From Chrysoporthe austroafricana (taxonomy: Eukaryota; Ascomycota; Sordariomycetes; Diaporthales; Cryphonectriaceae), in the NCBI GenBank assembly GCA_001051155.2, contig JYIP02000011.1, forward strand, positions 1 to 64,000: a stretch of 64,000 bases of DNA, read 5' to 3'. This document shows, one piece after another, positions 23,847-36,529 of this stretch (position 1 is the first letter of the stretch; each line of letters starts with the position of its first letter). Made by a program: the position numbers and the translations under genes. Below the pieces are notes generated by a model. It ran no database searches. It was not told the DNA's origin and saw only the letters and a program-made list of their open reading frames with translations.

Positions 23847-24246
23847 GACGCAGCATGACTGACTGACTTGATTCTTATGATACCCGGCTGAAGGTTGACA
23901 CGACTTCTATGGCTAGCACGACACACAAGCGAGGAGTTTTGGAAGGTACCTTTAGGAGGCAAGGCGCAGAACGGAGTAACACTCGATCTCTTTGAGCAAA
24001 ATTAATTCAAATTATTTCGGCTGGCTAATAGTACACACGCTCTATGGTTCCTCCAGGGAAAACGTGTACTTGGTGTTTGATGATCAAGGTATTCTCATGC
24101 GCCAGACAAGGAACGGCACCGGCTCCGTCCACGATCAGCGTGGAATGTTCGGCCCCTTCACAGATTCGATCCCCCTAACACGCAAATGCATGCATCCAGA
24201 TGCTCTTTTCTTTCTTTTCTCTTTTCGTTAGCCAACCGGCGCCCCC
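23847..24246. other. convergent 3' intergenic region
   Basis: 400 bp between two stops on opposite strands; nothing recognised. Confidence 0.5.
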
Positions 24247-24967
24247 TTACGGCCGAAAAGGGTTCGAGCTCCCCGTGGTCTGCGGCGCAACAGGTGAGGC
24301 CGGGGTGTGCGCGGGCGGCGGCCCCGCGGGAGCACCATACTCCTCGTCCGCGGGACGGTGCGTCGGCGCCTGCGTCCACTGCGAGGGCGCCGTCTTGGTA
24401 CCTCCAGCCGGGCCATCATAGACGGGCGGACGGCCAGCAGGATCGTACATCGGCGGTGGGGGCGGCATGTTGGACTGCATGTTATAGTACTGCCCCTGGT
24501 AGTCGGGCCGGTAGGTCGTGTAGGAGGACTGTGGGTAGGCATAGCGCGAGTCGACACGCGCGAGCTCGGCGCGAGGCACGAGCCACTGAGACGATGTCAG
24601 TACAGTGTGAAAGAGGGCCGGGGGTGGATGAGGATTGGAAAGGAAGACAACATACCCTGTGGTATGCCAGTGGCGGCAGGCCCTTTCGTATCCTCCTCTT
24701 GGCGTGCATGTAGCCGACCAAGGAGTACACCGTCAGGATGACGAGAAGGCCGAGGAAAACGGACCACTTGACGATGAGGCCCGTCTGCATGACAGAGCGT
24801 CAGCTTCTCTCCCGACACTCCGGACAGGTTGCGAATCGCTCGCATAAATAGCCACCTACCCTCGAGTACCAGAAAGGAACCAGATGGCCATTCTCCACGA
24901 CGAAGCCATCAGGAACTTGTGTCGTCTCAGTTGTCGCCTGCCTCTGTACCAGCGTTGGTGCGTCCAT
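24247..24967 (-). CDS. single-pass membrane protein with PPxY motifs
   Basis: Three exons (24967-24860, 24784-24656, 24585-24247) all join in phase 0 and give 191 residues. A short N-terminal part of about 36 residues (ending HLVPFWYSR) leads into one transmembrane helix at about 43-61 (WSVFLGLLVILTVYSLVGY), followed by a basic stop-transfer KRRIRKG. The cytosolic tail is Pro/Tyr/Gln-rich and contains PPMY at 123-126 and PPVY at 132-135. PPxY motifs bind WW domains of Rsp5/NEDD4 ubiquitin ligases; small single-pass PPxY proteins such as yeast Rcr1, Rcr2 and Ssh4 act as Rsp5 adaptors in the endosomal system. The same role is inferred here from architecture alone. The ATG at 24967 is not the start of any long single open frame, so the first exon is easy to miss. 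Confidence 0.75.
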
Positions 24968-27800
24968 CCTGAACGGTGTCCAGTTTACGACTCTGGCGAT
25001 CTACGTGCAAACGATGACGAGCACGTCTGTCCGGGTAGAAGAAGTATTCGGGTTGCAAAAAGTAATGTTCTTGGCCGGCGAAGAGACACAACGAGCGATT
25101 CGTAATTGAGAGCAGGACGGGTTCGAGCAGAGGAAGAGAGAAGGACGAATGCCAAGCCATCCACTTTATTGAAACCACGGAGTTACGACGCCGTCCCCTA
25201 CATTCTTCGTACCAGCCAGGCGATCGCTGGCCGTCACGCTGCGTCACCCAGGCAAACAATACGTGGTTGGGAGCCGCCAGCAAGGGACGCGAGCGCTGGC
25301 TGGGCTGAGCGTCATGCGTAGGCTCCGGGGGGCGTGCACAACTCCCGGGCTCGCAACCCGTTTTCCGACCCCACGGCCGCGACCTTCGCCCAATCGCCCG
25401 CGTCTCGAGATAGACATGAAACCGTGCTGCGACAGCGCTCCGGTAACACGACGGACGGCTGGCTGCACGGCCGGCATTCAACAGCCGCTCTCCATATTCC
25501 CTTCTGGCCCTCTGTTTTTCTTGTTCCCTGCAGCACAGCCTCACTGATCTACCTGGAGACTTGACCGGGTCTGTCGCGGGTCCGTGCCACCCATCGGATG
25601 CTCGTGCCAGTCGCCGGCCGCGTGTCAAGAATTTAACATCCCGTAAACACGAACCCGAGTTGGTTCTGATCTTTCACATCTCGCAAGATGTATGTAATAG
25701 GCCTGATCGCCACCTCTCGGGATGCTCACATAGTTGTACGCGAACGCAGCCATGGCCAGACTCGCCCGTTGTTATGCACGACGAGACCTGCCGGTAGCGA
25801 TTGGGGACAAGCGATTGCAGCATGCCACGATAGATGTTCCCGCGGGGCCACTTCCTGCGGGATTGTCTGGTCATGGGACAGGAGGCGTGTGGTGCTGCGC
25901 GATGTATGGCATTCGTAGGATCTATGTACTATGTAGTGGGCAGCAGAGAGTGGCGGCCTCGTCTCCTGGGGGGCGGAAGGGGTTTTCCTTACGGCGCCTC
26001 CGTCTCGAGGGGTGTCTCACCCATGCAGATGTCTCGGTCCGGAACATTTTCAACTAGCTCTCGAGGGCCAGTCAGGGACCTCTGTCCAAGCTATAGAAGC
26101 TCCTAGTTAAGCAGCGGACCCGAATTCACTGCTCAGGTGAGGGCGAGAGCGGGCACCCCCTCCACATGCCACAAGGCCTCATCATGTACAGAGATACCAC
26201 GAACATCAGTCGTGCTCGAATGACTGAAAAAGATTGTTTTTCTGGCATAAATGACTGGTGGAAAGATCATGGGACCTAGCATAGGCCTACACAGCGTGGA
26301 TTGTAATTTTCCCGGCCTCTTGTACGTCTGTACTAAGCAAGATTTACGTAGACACCAACCCTGTATCCGTGGGAAACCCCGAGGCAGATGGCTCTAGCAT
26401 TGATCCGTCCGGGCATGGGCAATAACATGGCCAGTCTTCTTCGGCGCGGATTGCCATGCGACGGCTGGCATAGGTAGAGAGGTGGCCTCTCTTGCTAGAG
26501 AAAAGCCTTGTGGCTGGCTGGGACGACATCGTGCACCCGTCCGGTTCCTGACCATGCAGGCCACCATCATGCAATTATTAGTAGCCCTTGCGCGCCTATT
26601 ATTCAGTCTAGAGCCACTTCTAAGACAAACGGAGAGATGAATGAGTGTTCGAACTGAAAGCAAAAGACCACTCAAACTCGTTGCTCAGCCTACGCTTTTA
26701 TTGAGAATAATCATCACTGATTTTTTGCCTCTGGTTACTACACTATTTTCAGCACCCTTCAAAGTTCGGCACGTCGACACATCAAAACCAGAATTCCTTT
26801 GATGAGGTCAGCCTAGAATAAATCGAACTTTTACACCGCTCACTTCGGATTATTGCATAAAAACACTCCAGAGAGCTACGTATTCAGGCATTCGAACAGA
26901 TTAGAACAATTACAAATAGTCAGAAATACCAGCCACTGCCGTAGAAACGTATATACTGCGATTACCACCAGTTTTATATGAGCTTCTGGTATGCTGCCAG
27001 CGCTGCCGAGACTTCCAGCCCGTTCCAACTAGCTTCCGCCGTCCGCAGCATATCTACCCGCACCATCGGCGATTCTCACGCTCATGCGGTCGCAGAATCG
27101 TTAAGAGCAGGTCTTATTTTGTAATTCAGAGCGGGGGGGGGGTAACACTCTGAGCGAACTGCAAGAATTGGGGAGGGAAGATTTTCCATCCCAACGTGCG
27201 GTGGATCCGATAACAATATAATCACGGTAGATATTCAATTTTAATCTCCAATACGTCGTATTAGAAGACTTTCAAAGGCATCAGTTCTGCGTCCGGTGTA
27301 GGGGCCTTTTCACCACAATCGATGGCTCACCAGCGCCTCATAGGAACCCGACTGGAAATGTAATAGCCTCAGCGATATTGTGTTGTTTATTGCCCGAAAG
27401 TCTTGGTAAGACGAAGATGATTTTCGATGCTATTTCACAGCACTTCATTTCACTTTAGAAGCCATTCCACACCCTTTCGAGCGACGTGATCTCCCGAAAC
27501 ATCATCCCGATCTCCGACGCACTAGAAGAATGTGAGGTAACTACGCGCCAGAGCATTGTGTGAGAGCTTCATCTGTGTGGTGCATGACACCGTATACTTA
27601 GTCCACCGAAAAGAGAGACTTTCTCTTCGACGATAGGGCCAGGGCATAGCATCTATTTCAAATCTCCAATACCAGCTCTAGGTCAACAAAACGACAGCAA
27701 TGTGTCAATTCACGACGAGCCCACAATAAAATACCGGATTCATACCTCAGGTACTTGTCCTTGCTGAATGTACGGGGCTCCCGACGTTTGGTCTGTTAAC
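24968..27800. other. intergenic region at core/accessory boundary
   Basis: 2.8 kb without a supported gene. GC content is high up to about 26.1 kb and then drops, which marks the passage from the housekeeping region to the accessory region. Short open frames are present on both strands but show no domain, consistent codon use or splice pattern. A G9 run lies near 27,134. Confidence 0.5.
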
Positions 27801-29869
27801 CTATACAGTTGATTCTATTGCTAGTGCCTGCTCCTTCTCTCTCTTCCTTTGTTCGTCGACTTTCTTGATGTTCTTATGCTCTATAGCTAAAGTTGTGAGC
27901 AGTGCGATACCAGCGGCAACGATAGGAAAGATGTAAGTATCGTGGAGAGCCTTCATGTAGACCTGGCGGAGGAGATTGTATATAGCCTCGGAATCTGCTA
28001 GGCTTCTAAGGTTGTATGCACCGGCGTTGATGATTGCGCTGTCCGGAATGGACGGTGTCAGGATCCGTGCCGAGGATTTTAGCTGGTTTAGAAAGATTGT
28101 CTGGCCGATAGAGAGACTCAGAGCCCTACAGACAGTTAATATTGATCGGTCTAGAGGATGAAGTTGTGATCTCGGTACTCACGCCCCGAATTGAAACATA
28201 AATTGGAACGCCGCTGTAGTCTGGTCAGCATCGCTCAGGTCCTGCTCTAGATCGCCAGAACGTACCGTTTCCGGTTGGAACGTCTCTCTCCCTGGGATCA
28301 TTTAGTAAAGCTGCTAGGCAAGCCGGATATCAACACTCACACCAAGACAGCTTGCACAACCGTATAGGGCAGGTTGATGGCAAGGCCGGTACCAACACCG
28401 CAAACAACAAGAAACACTGCCCATAATGCAGTCGAAGTTTGTAAATCAAGCATTATAAACAGACCGGATCCGACCATCCCTATAACAGTTCCACCGATCA
28501 GAAAAGGGACCTAGTCATTAAGTTAATTCGACCATTTTCTAGGTAACCTGAGATGCTAGTAAGGACCCACGTAGAAACCAAGCATTGTAACCAGGGCCCC
28601 AGAGAACACAACGGCGAAAATCTGTGGAATCGCTAGAGCTAGGAACTGAGCTCCACTCTGCGTAGCCGTCGAGCCTTTTACAGCCTGGAAGTATATAGGG
28701 AGGTAATATGCGTACTGTTGTTGAGTTGAAATTAGCAACCTTGGATATTATGATTGACGACAGGACGAATACTAACGATATATGTTGGCATTGCGGAAAA
28801 GAAGCTGAATAAGGCACCCGCGAGCATCGATCGTTGCTTCAGAAGCCATAGTGGAAGTGTCGCGTCCTCTCCCTGCCTCCATTGTGTTATTCCGAAGAGC
28901 CCCAAAAGGATGGCAAAAGCTACAAGTAGGCCAATAACGCTGGCTGAGTCCCAGCTCTTGGATTGTCCGCCCCACTGGAAGGCAAGAAGTATGCACACCA
29001 CAGCCGATATAATGAAGATAGAGCCCAGTGGGTCCAATTTTATCAGTCTTTGGCGAACTGTCATTGAATGGAGCTGTCCCTGTGAGCTTTTCGGAACATG
29101 AAAAATGAAGAAGATTAAAACTAGGACGGCTGCTCCAATAGGGACATTGCTGCCAAGTATTAGCATCATCTGCGGTCGCTCGAAGGTTGGATATTTCTCA
29201 CATCCAAAAACACCAGCGCCAGGTGACATATTCGGTGAATAGCCCTCCGATTGGAGGTCCTATACATACACTAACAGCAAAAGTGCTAGTGACAATGCTG
29301 ATGCAAAGGGGGCGCTTCTTGAGTTCGACAGTCCGGGTAATAATAGCAAGTGCACCTTGGAGCAAGCCCGCAGCACCGGCTCCAGCAATGGCGCGACCAA
29401 GGATGAAGACAGCGGAAGAGGGAGTTGCAGCGCAGAGTATCGAACCAACTATAAATTGTAAGCTCAGACAAGGCTCCCACCAGCGCTCGACGTAGAACCT
29501 GCCTTCGAAAATCAAAACGCAAGTCATATACACGACTTTAATATTCATGAACCGATACAGTTTCCCAAAAGTTGGTTGGAAGGCGGTGATAGTAAGAAGG
29601 TATCCGCTTCCGTACCAGGCAATATCCTCAAGCGAGTTGAACTCGGTCGTGATGCTCGGTACTGCAGTGCCAATAATGGTCGCGTCAAGCGCCATAACGA
29701 AGGTCCCACAGAAAAGGCTTGCCATTAGTAGGGAGAGATGTAGTCTGTTGGTGATGACGCTGGGTGAAGCGTCATTGCTCTTGGTATTGACCTCGGGCGA
29801 GGGGCTCTGCACCTCTGCTGCCGTCAAGGCCTCAGCCTCAGACTTCTCGTGAATACTGACATCAGCCAT
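27801..29869 (-). CDS. MFS transporter, DHA2-type 14-TM exporter
   Basis: Eight exons (29869-29503, 29448-29202, 29149-28777, 28714-28571, 28510-28341, 28291-28266, 28213-28183, 28125-27801) give about 560 residues. The sequence reads as a drug:H+ antiporter of the 14-helix class that includes toxin exporters such as ToxA of Cochliobolus and is common in secondary metabolite clusters: ALDATIIGTAVPSI (motif D1 region), the GRAIAGAGAAGLLQGAL helix, GPPIGGLF (motif C) and WRWCFWINVPIG at an exon junction. Intron 1 (54 bp) appears to begin with GC; its frame is open, so without splicing 18 foreign residues would split a helix. Two very short exons (26 and 31 nt) follow in the C-terminal half. It lies downstream of P450-1 on the same strand and probably exports the product of the locus. 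Confidence 0.88.
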
Positions 29870-31310
29870 CGTGAAGTGCAGACAACTATGGCTCTAAACG
29901 TGTGATGATTATTGCAATGAAGCCAGAAAGAGAAGCTGGTAGCTGTCAAGGATATGGGTTGGCACAAGACGACGCTTGCAATGGCAAAAACTAAGAAACG
30001 TACATCCAGCGGTGGCACAGCAATCTACTCGGTGGCAGAAGCACTAGCAGCAGCAATAATAGTCTCCAGCGCCTTATCAACTGTCGAACTCACAGAGCGC
30101 ATCTTTTAGTAGAAGCACCAGGGTAACAGGCTAGCCAGCCCACGAAAGAACGGAAGTCTAATGAGATCCAGGGACCAAACCCATGTAATAGATCAGCAAG
30201 CTACACGTAGCTGAATTTGCACGGGAAACGTCGAACCCGGAGGTAGCATTCACTGCCTCGGATCAGCTCGAACTCCCAAAAGGGAAAGACTGTATACTTC
30301 AGAGCAGAGTCGTATTTACAACCAAGGACAGGGTCGGGGAATTGTGCTAATGCTATTGGCTAATATACTTCGTATACTTCGCGCTGGTGTTGAGATGATC
30401 CCTCCACGCAAATCTGCTGGCGACTATTCGCTTCGCTATACCACACTGGACCCAACGTCTTACTCCTCCCTTGTTCATCAACATCGCTTTGAGCAAGCCA
30501 GCATGCCAATCCACGCCCTACCAAAGTGGGTGCGTGGCCAGTAAATGCCTTGCGGCTGAGATGTGCCCAAATGTTGGTAGCAGGCAGAATAGTAAGCACA
30601 CTGCAACGGAAGCAACCGCCCCCAACCTGTGCAACCACACTACGCCGTCTGTTAGCTCCTGATAACGAGGTTGCAATGGAATCTTATTTGCACATGCAGG
30701 TGACAAAACAGGCATAGAATAGGGGCCAAATTTCCGCAGGCACACAATTTCCACAATCATTCGATTCCCTAGAGAAATAATGCAAGTAGCTTGCATTGAA
30801 GGGGCGTGGATCTATGGGAGTACTGAGTGTGAATCATTCCGGCCCCTTCGGAGGGTCTCTTTAGCCATATTTTGATCACAGGTACTCAACCCTCCACACA
30901 AGTACCGAAGTAGATCACCGTTTGGTCGTGGGGGCTTGCCCTACACGTTAGGCTGATTTTGTGCTAGAAGGTTTGCTGACCGCGCGGTCTCCATTGAATG
31001 TACAATATGTATTTCCCTGCGTTACTTTGACACCCATGAGTGCGAAGAGACACTTCAGCTATGAGGCGTTGTAGGTGGGCTAGGTGTCTTTTCACGCCCG
31101 TTGGTATGTCCTTTTTTTTTTTTTTTTTTTTAAGAGAGAGAGAGAGAGATTTGCTGTACGGACTATACTGACTTCGGCTGCCTGACCAGCGCTCTCTTTA
31201 CCTTGTATGTGAAATTATCTATGGGACTTTTGTACTATCACTGTGACCCTCATCGCTCCATTCGTCCTGAGTGAACTGTCGATCACAGAACAATGCGAGG
31301 CATGGAAATC
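29870..31310. other. intergenic region
   Basis: 1.4 kb between the MFS start and the P450-1 stop. It contains a T20 run followed by a GA run at 31112-31149. No gene is supported. Confidence 0.5.
31112..31149. repeat. T20 run followed by GA microsatellite
   Basis: Twenty T, then AA and about eight GA units. It lies about 160 bp downstream of the P450-1 stop. Confidence 0.85.
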
Positions 31311-33287
31311 TCATGATCTGATGCGCCGTACCTCCAAAAGTAAATCATCCCCAGGGACAGGACTCAGAATGCCACCGGAAGGTATTGACTCGTCTAGCTT
31401 CGGGAACTTTGGCGGCCCCCCATCTAGGCCTGCCGCCAGCTTGATATCGAACCGGAAGAGCACGGTAGCCACAAACATATACACCTCTCTCCTTGCCAGG
31501 TACCGCCCGGGGCAGTGCGTCGCGGCACCGCCAAAGGGCCGCCAGCTGGTGCTGCGGAGCAGGGATTTGTTCTTCAGGAAGCGGCGTGCATCGAAAGTGG
31601 CTACGTTGGCGCCGAATACAGACGGGTCAAAGTGTAATTGCTTATAAGGCATCAGCAGCGTGCGACCCGGCCGGAGTGTCTTGCCACCGATGGACACGCT
31701 GGCTGTGACTTCGCGGATTCCGACAGGGCTGGGATATCTAGAGTCAGCGGGCTGTTCAATGAAAACTATGCCCATTGCGTCACACTTACTCGTTCACAAC
31801 GCGTAGGATCTCTTCGTAAAAGGAGGCAAGCAAAGGGCAATGGTCGAGAAGGTAGGACATGTCGAGAGTATCGTTCTTGAAAGCCGGTTGAATCTCGGAC
31901 GTAATGGCAGCGAGACTCTCGGGGTCGTGCAGGAGGTAGGCCAGGGACCAGAAGCAGAGGCGGTAGGCATTGGTATTGACCCTGGTAGTAAAACGTCAGC
32001 TCACATTCAGTAGAATTCGCAGCGCTTGTCACGGCCCATCGGCCAGCAGAGGGTAGAAGTACTCACAATCGATGCAGGCTCAGAAAATTTGGAGCCATCT
32101 GCGACGGTTCATCTATGCCTAAGTCTTTGAGACCGTGCTCAAGTCTCTTGGTGATCCATGACGTGTCGTCTCTTTCATCCTCGGGCAGAGACAGGTATGC
32201 AGCCCATGCCTTATCGCATCTCTCCTTGGCCTCATACATCTCCCGAGCAGCGAATTTTGGGTAGTTGTAATGTTGTTTCCAGGCTTCATCATCATAGACG
32301 TAGAAGTCCGCCAGGAAGTTCGGGGCGACTCGATAAATGCTCTCGCCGAAAAAGGCTCTAGTAGCAGCGTCGACAAAGACGTGCCTGCACCACTGCCACG
32401 CCGGCATAGTCTTCATGTCCGTATGAGACTTTTCGTCGACTATCTCATCCCACTGAAGAAGACGGTTGATGTTTCCGAGGAGTGTGGCTTGGAGCACCTC
32501 CAATCTCTCTCCGGGGTGCATTTGGAGTTTGAAGTCGTCATGACAGGTATCCATCCAGCATTTCGGCTTTCCAGTAAGATCAAACATTTTCTTCACGTTC
32601 TCCTCACCTATTATCCTGTCAGTAGCAGACCGCGAATCGTTGGCAAAGACATTGGAACGGGAAAACGCTATATACATCTATATAAGGAGCCTTTTCCAAG
32701 CCTTGAGCGTCATGGCGATATCTGAAAGGCACATGGGCGCCGAACCAGCGATGAAGAGGAGACTTCTTCGGAATACTTACTACAATTAAAGTCTCTCATT
32801 ATCTTTGCGACAATGGAATCCATGTCCAGTTTCTTGGCCTCCTTGTAAATAGAGAGGACGTCCTTGGGCGATGTGGCAATGTACATTTCCTGACCCATGA
32901 CCGTCAGACTAAAGATCTCACGGGTGTTCCCGAAGTGCTCCCTGGGATTTCGTCAGCCAAATGTGAAGTGAAAATCCTTCGAGTGGTCTCTGCGATTACC
33001 TGCCGCGAGTGAATAGCTTGCCCACGTCTTTTGACATTGCTACAACGTGTCCGAAGACTGTTTTCCAACATCAGCAAACAAACGACTCCTCGCATGAGTA
33101 CAGAGCCACGGGCAATCTCACACGGGACAAGATATGGAAGAGGCTTGGGGGCATCCGGATACAAAGCCGGCGATATTGTGAAACTCCAAAGTCTCCAGCC
33201 CAGGTAAAGTGCGGCTACCGTTGCAATCCATGGCACGAAGGTTGGAGGACTCCGAGAAAGCGCCTCGGTTAGATTGTCCATAGCCAT
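31311..33287 (-). CDS. cytochrome P450, CYP7/CYP8-like (P450-1)
   Basis: Six exons (33287-33122, 33057-33000, 32941-32781, 32607-32067, 31981-31790, 31737-31311) give 514 residues. An N-terminal anchor at about 17-35 should hold it in the ER, followed by the Pro-rich hinge with LPYLVPFFGH. The heme loop is FGGAATHCPGR with Cys448, and the K-helix ExxR is Glu366-Arg369. The I-helix has a NTNAY..CFW pattern in place of the usual acidic residue and Thr of oxygen activation, as in mammalian CYP7 and CYP8 enzymes, where the related pattern is Asn-rich. The 173-bp intron between 32780 and 32608 shifts phase so that the frame continues into ENVKKMFD. Fungal relatives are often labelled oxysterol 7-alpha-hydroxylase. 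It is divergent from P450-2 and 1.4 kb from the MFS gene. Confidence 0.88.
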
Positions 33288-34066
33288 GCCTCTGCGCAGA
33301 AACGATTTCACACAGAATAAGTGAGTTGTTTGGCTTAGAGCCCGGTAGCTGAGTGGAAGCAATGCCCGTGATGCTGTTGTTGAGGGTGGCGGGTGACACC
33401 GTGTCAGATCGCAAGGGCTGCGAAGAATGCATGTGAACAACCAAGAAAGGGCGGAAAACGGGCGGCAAACAGGTGGAAGCGGCTGCATACTGACAGGGGT
33501 TTGCAGTAGCATTGAGTATCTAGGCGTGCTACATAGTTCTGCCGTGTAAGCACCGGATTTTCAGCTGCTTCCATACCCTGTCAGGGTAACAGCACGGCTG
33601 AGGCGTCTCAGTCCTGATGACTCCTTATCCGTACATGACAAGCTGAACAGACTTGGCTAGAGGGAACTTCTGCTTGGATGGGATGCATGCAGCTGATATG
33701 CATCCGCCCAACGTTCAAGAGGCCCACCTTAAATTTGAAGTATGCAGCTGCCCGGCGATGCGTGTGGGTGATACTCCCGAGAGGCTATTTTGGTGAGGAT
33801 CTTGTCGGTATTTGCACTTCAAAGTGCTACAAATTAACGATTACCTAGCTCGTTTGGCTATTTTTCTTTGTGGTCGGGTTCTGCTCCTTGCGGGTGAGGC
33901 TCATCTGTTCTCTTACAACGTTTCTGTCCTACTCCCATCTCTCCCGAGACTCCGTCAGTTTTGTACGAAGCCAGCCCGTCGATTCGTGCTGACACCGTTT
34001 GATACAGCTCGATTGGAAGACTTCAACAGCTTTGATCTCCATCCACACAACTTGCGCACAGCCAAG
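33288..34066. promoter_or_regulatory. shared divergent promoter of P450-1 and P450-2
   Basis: 780 bp separate the two divergent P450 starts. It contains a perfect 8-bp inverted repeat with a 9-bp spacer at 33681-33705. That the two genes share control is inferred from the arrangement. Confidence 0.5.
33681..33705. promoter_or_regulatory. inverted repeat GGATGCAT-N9-ATGCATCC
   Basis: The arms at 33681-33688 and 33698-33705 are perfect reverse complements. Fungal binuclear zinc regulators bind inverted repeats with fixed spacing, so this is a candidate operator; each arm also contains the palindrome ATGCAT, which weakens the specificity of the match. Confidence 0.4.
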
Positions 34067-35871
34067 ATGTTCGCGCAACTCCTGCTCGCGTCCCTCGCGA
34101 TCTTCGCTTCATATTTTTACACCAGATTGTACCACAAGCGTTTCAGACAATATGCATCGCTTCCCCAAGTACCAACATCTCTGCTGTGGGGGCACCTGGA
34201 GGTATTCGACTCCTTCAGCAAGCGCGGTCCTACAGACCGGCATCCTGGTATTACTCATCATCCTCCGCAGCGTCTGCATCCGACATCATTGGGTCTTTTC
34301 TGACGTGTTGAGTAGACATGATCTTCTCTGAGATCAGGGACACACTGGGCAAACCACCTGTGATGTTGGTCGATCTCCGACCTGTCACCTATCCCATGGT
34401 GCTTATCTCGAGCCATGTGGTTGCGGAGCAGGTTTCTCGAGCGAGCAAGGCTTTCCCCAAGAGTATACCCAAGTCTGAAACGGAGAAGCATACTGCGCAT
34501 CTGCTTGGACCCAAGTCGATTCTCACCGAGCAAGGCGAAGACTGGGCGAAACTCCGTAAGAAATTCAATCCTGGATTTGCACCAGCACACCTGATGACTT
34601 TGCTGCCCGGAATCCTCGGAAAAGTGCCGAAATTCCTTGAGCATCTTGATACCTTTGCTGAAACGGGGGACGAGTTCTCGCTCGCCTTCCATATCAGCAA
34701 CTTGATGTTCGACATAATCGGGACTGTCGTAATGGACGTCGACTTGGAGGCGCAAAACGAGTCGTCGCGTCAGAGTGAACTGATCCAGCTCTACCGTGAG
34801 CTACTGATGACCTATATCAACGACCCCGTCGATTCGCCTTGGTGGTTGGTTCCACGGACCGAGCTTAAACGTCGCCGCATCGGGAACCGGATAAACAAGC
34901 TTCTCAGAGCCATCGTCTATAGGAAACACGCCGCACAGCAAACACAAACACAACATGTCACGGGCATGACTCAATCACGCAGTATCCTTTCTCTGAGTTT
35001 ACAGGATGTCACAACCCTTACGCCTGATCTCGTCAATGAGACTTGTGACCAGCTGAAAACATTCTTGTTTGCGGGTCATGACACTACGAGCATTATGCTT
35101 TCATGGGCTCTCTATGAGCTGTCACGTACGCCACGAGCTCTTGCTGCCGTCCGTGCCGAGTTAGACACCATTCTCGGAACGGATACCGATCCAAAAATCG
35201 TAATTCAACAAATTCTCGGGTCTGGGCCTGATATCATGCGCCGCATGCCCTATACCGCAGCCGTAATCAAGGAGGTTTTGCGACTTCATCCACCGGCAAG
35301 CACAGCGCGTATGACAAAACCGGGCACAGGTTTCACCTTACATACACCTGATGGGAAGGAACACGGCGTGGATGGGACAATCCTCTACATCTGTCACAGC
35401 CTGATCCAGCGCGACCCCGCTGTCTATGGGGACTCGGCTGACTGCTTCATACCGGAACGGTGGCTTGACGAGGCGAACTCGTTGGACGAAGACATTGCGG
35501 CGGCGGCAAGGTGTAGAGCTGATGCTCCCACCAGTGCTTGGAGGCCGTTCGAGCGAGGTCCACGCAATTGTGTTGGGCAAGACTTTGCCAAAATTGAAGC
35601 TCATGTTATTCTGGCTGTTGTTGCTCGCCGGTACGAGTTTGTCAAAGTAGGACTCGGGGAAGTCGTCTGCGATAATCACGGCCGGCCCGTCATGGGAAAA
35701 GCACGCCAGTATGAAGTCAAGGGTGAACTCTACGAGGTACGTCCTTTTTCCGTTTACGGCAAACTCCATCTGTCGCAAATGGCCTAATCTGGTTCTGTAT
35801 AGACACGACAGATTACTGCAAGACCAGTCGATGGCATGAGAATGAAGGTGAAGCTCATACCACAGGGATAA
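34067..35871 (+). CDS. cytochrome P450, StcS/CYP59-like (P450-2)
   Basis: Three exons (34067-34247, 34316-35736, 35803-35871) give 556 residues. The N-terminus is a membrane anchor (about 2-18). All diagnostic P450 motifs are intact: AGHDTT in the I-helix at 313-318, ExxR as Glu380-Arg383, PERW in the meander and the heme loop FERGPRNCVGQ with Cys479. The overall pattern, with LFAGHDTTS, LSWALYELS and FERGPRNCVG, is that of fungal biosynthetic P450s usually annotated as sterigmatocystin P450 StcS-like. Substrate cannot be told from sequence. Both splice junctions are forced: intron 1 ends just before the DMIFSEIRD block and intron 2 restores a 22-residue C-terminal strand (RPVDGMRMKVKL) typical of the fold. 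Confidence 0.9.
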
Positions 35872-36529
35872 GTGGCAGTAATAATACTCGGCGCATATTG
35901 CGGGTTTGGATCGGAGTGGATAATGGAAACGTCGAGTAGTGGCAAATCAAGTCCTCAACCCGGCTGTATCACTCATTCCCCATCACATTCAACAGGAACG
36001 TGGCACGTAAAGTCATAGCATTCGCCGGAGCATACAGACATCTCATTGAATGCGCCGCCTTTGCCATATTTCAATGCTCCTATCTCTTTCACGAGTTCAC
36101 AGTCCAACGCGGTCACACCTGGTAGGGAATCTATCGACTTTTGTATCAAGGAATATTTCATTTAGAACTGAAGTCGTCTCGGTGTTGACTTAAATCAAAC
36201 CGGACACTCTGGGACTGAAGTTCGTGTTGAAACCTTAGTTTCAAATCTTTCCTTTCATTAGGTAGCGCCCCCGGGTGGGGGGGAGAAGCTTATTCCTACA
36301 GAATGGAATCTATTCTACCCATCTTTATTTAGGCACTCGTCCTGGATTGTTACTCTTCTTCTCGTTGGCCCATCATTCGTCAGCTGCACTGCTAGTACTG
36401 CCAGTTTGAAATATGTAATAATTGACATATCTGAGCCTGTGACTATGAGAGTTTCTCGCGATTTTGCGACCCTCTAGCTTCTCAATTTAACTTCAACTCG
36501 TGAGATCACCGCACCACCTCTGTGGCCCG
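35872..36529. other. convergent 3' intergenic region
   Basis: About 660 bp between the stops of P450-2 and the PTH11-like gene. No gene is supported. Confidence 0.5.

Noticed and set aside
32608..32780. An extra exon in P450-1 between the TTTCAG near 32720 and the GTATAT near 32680
   Set aside because: No phase joins it to both neighbours without a stop. A single 173-bp intron gives a continuous frame and the expected ENVKKMFD continuation.
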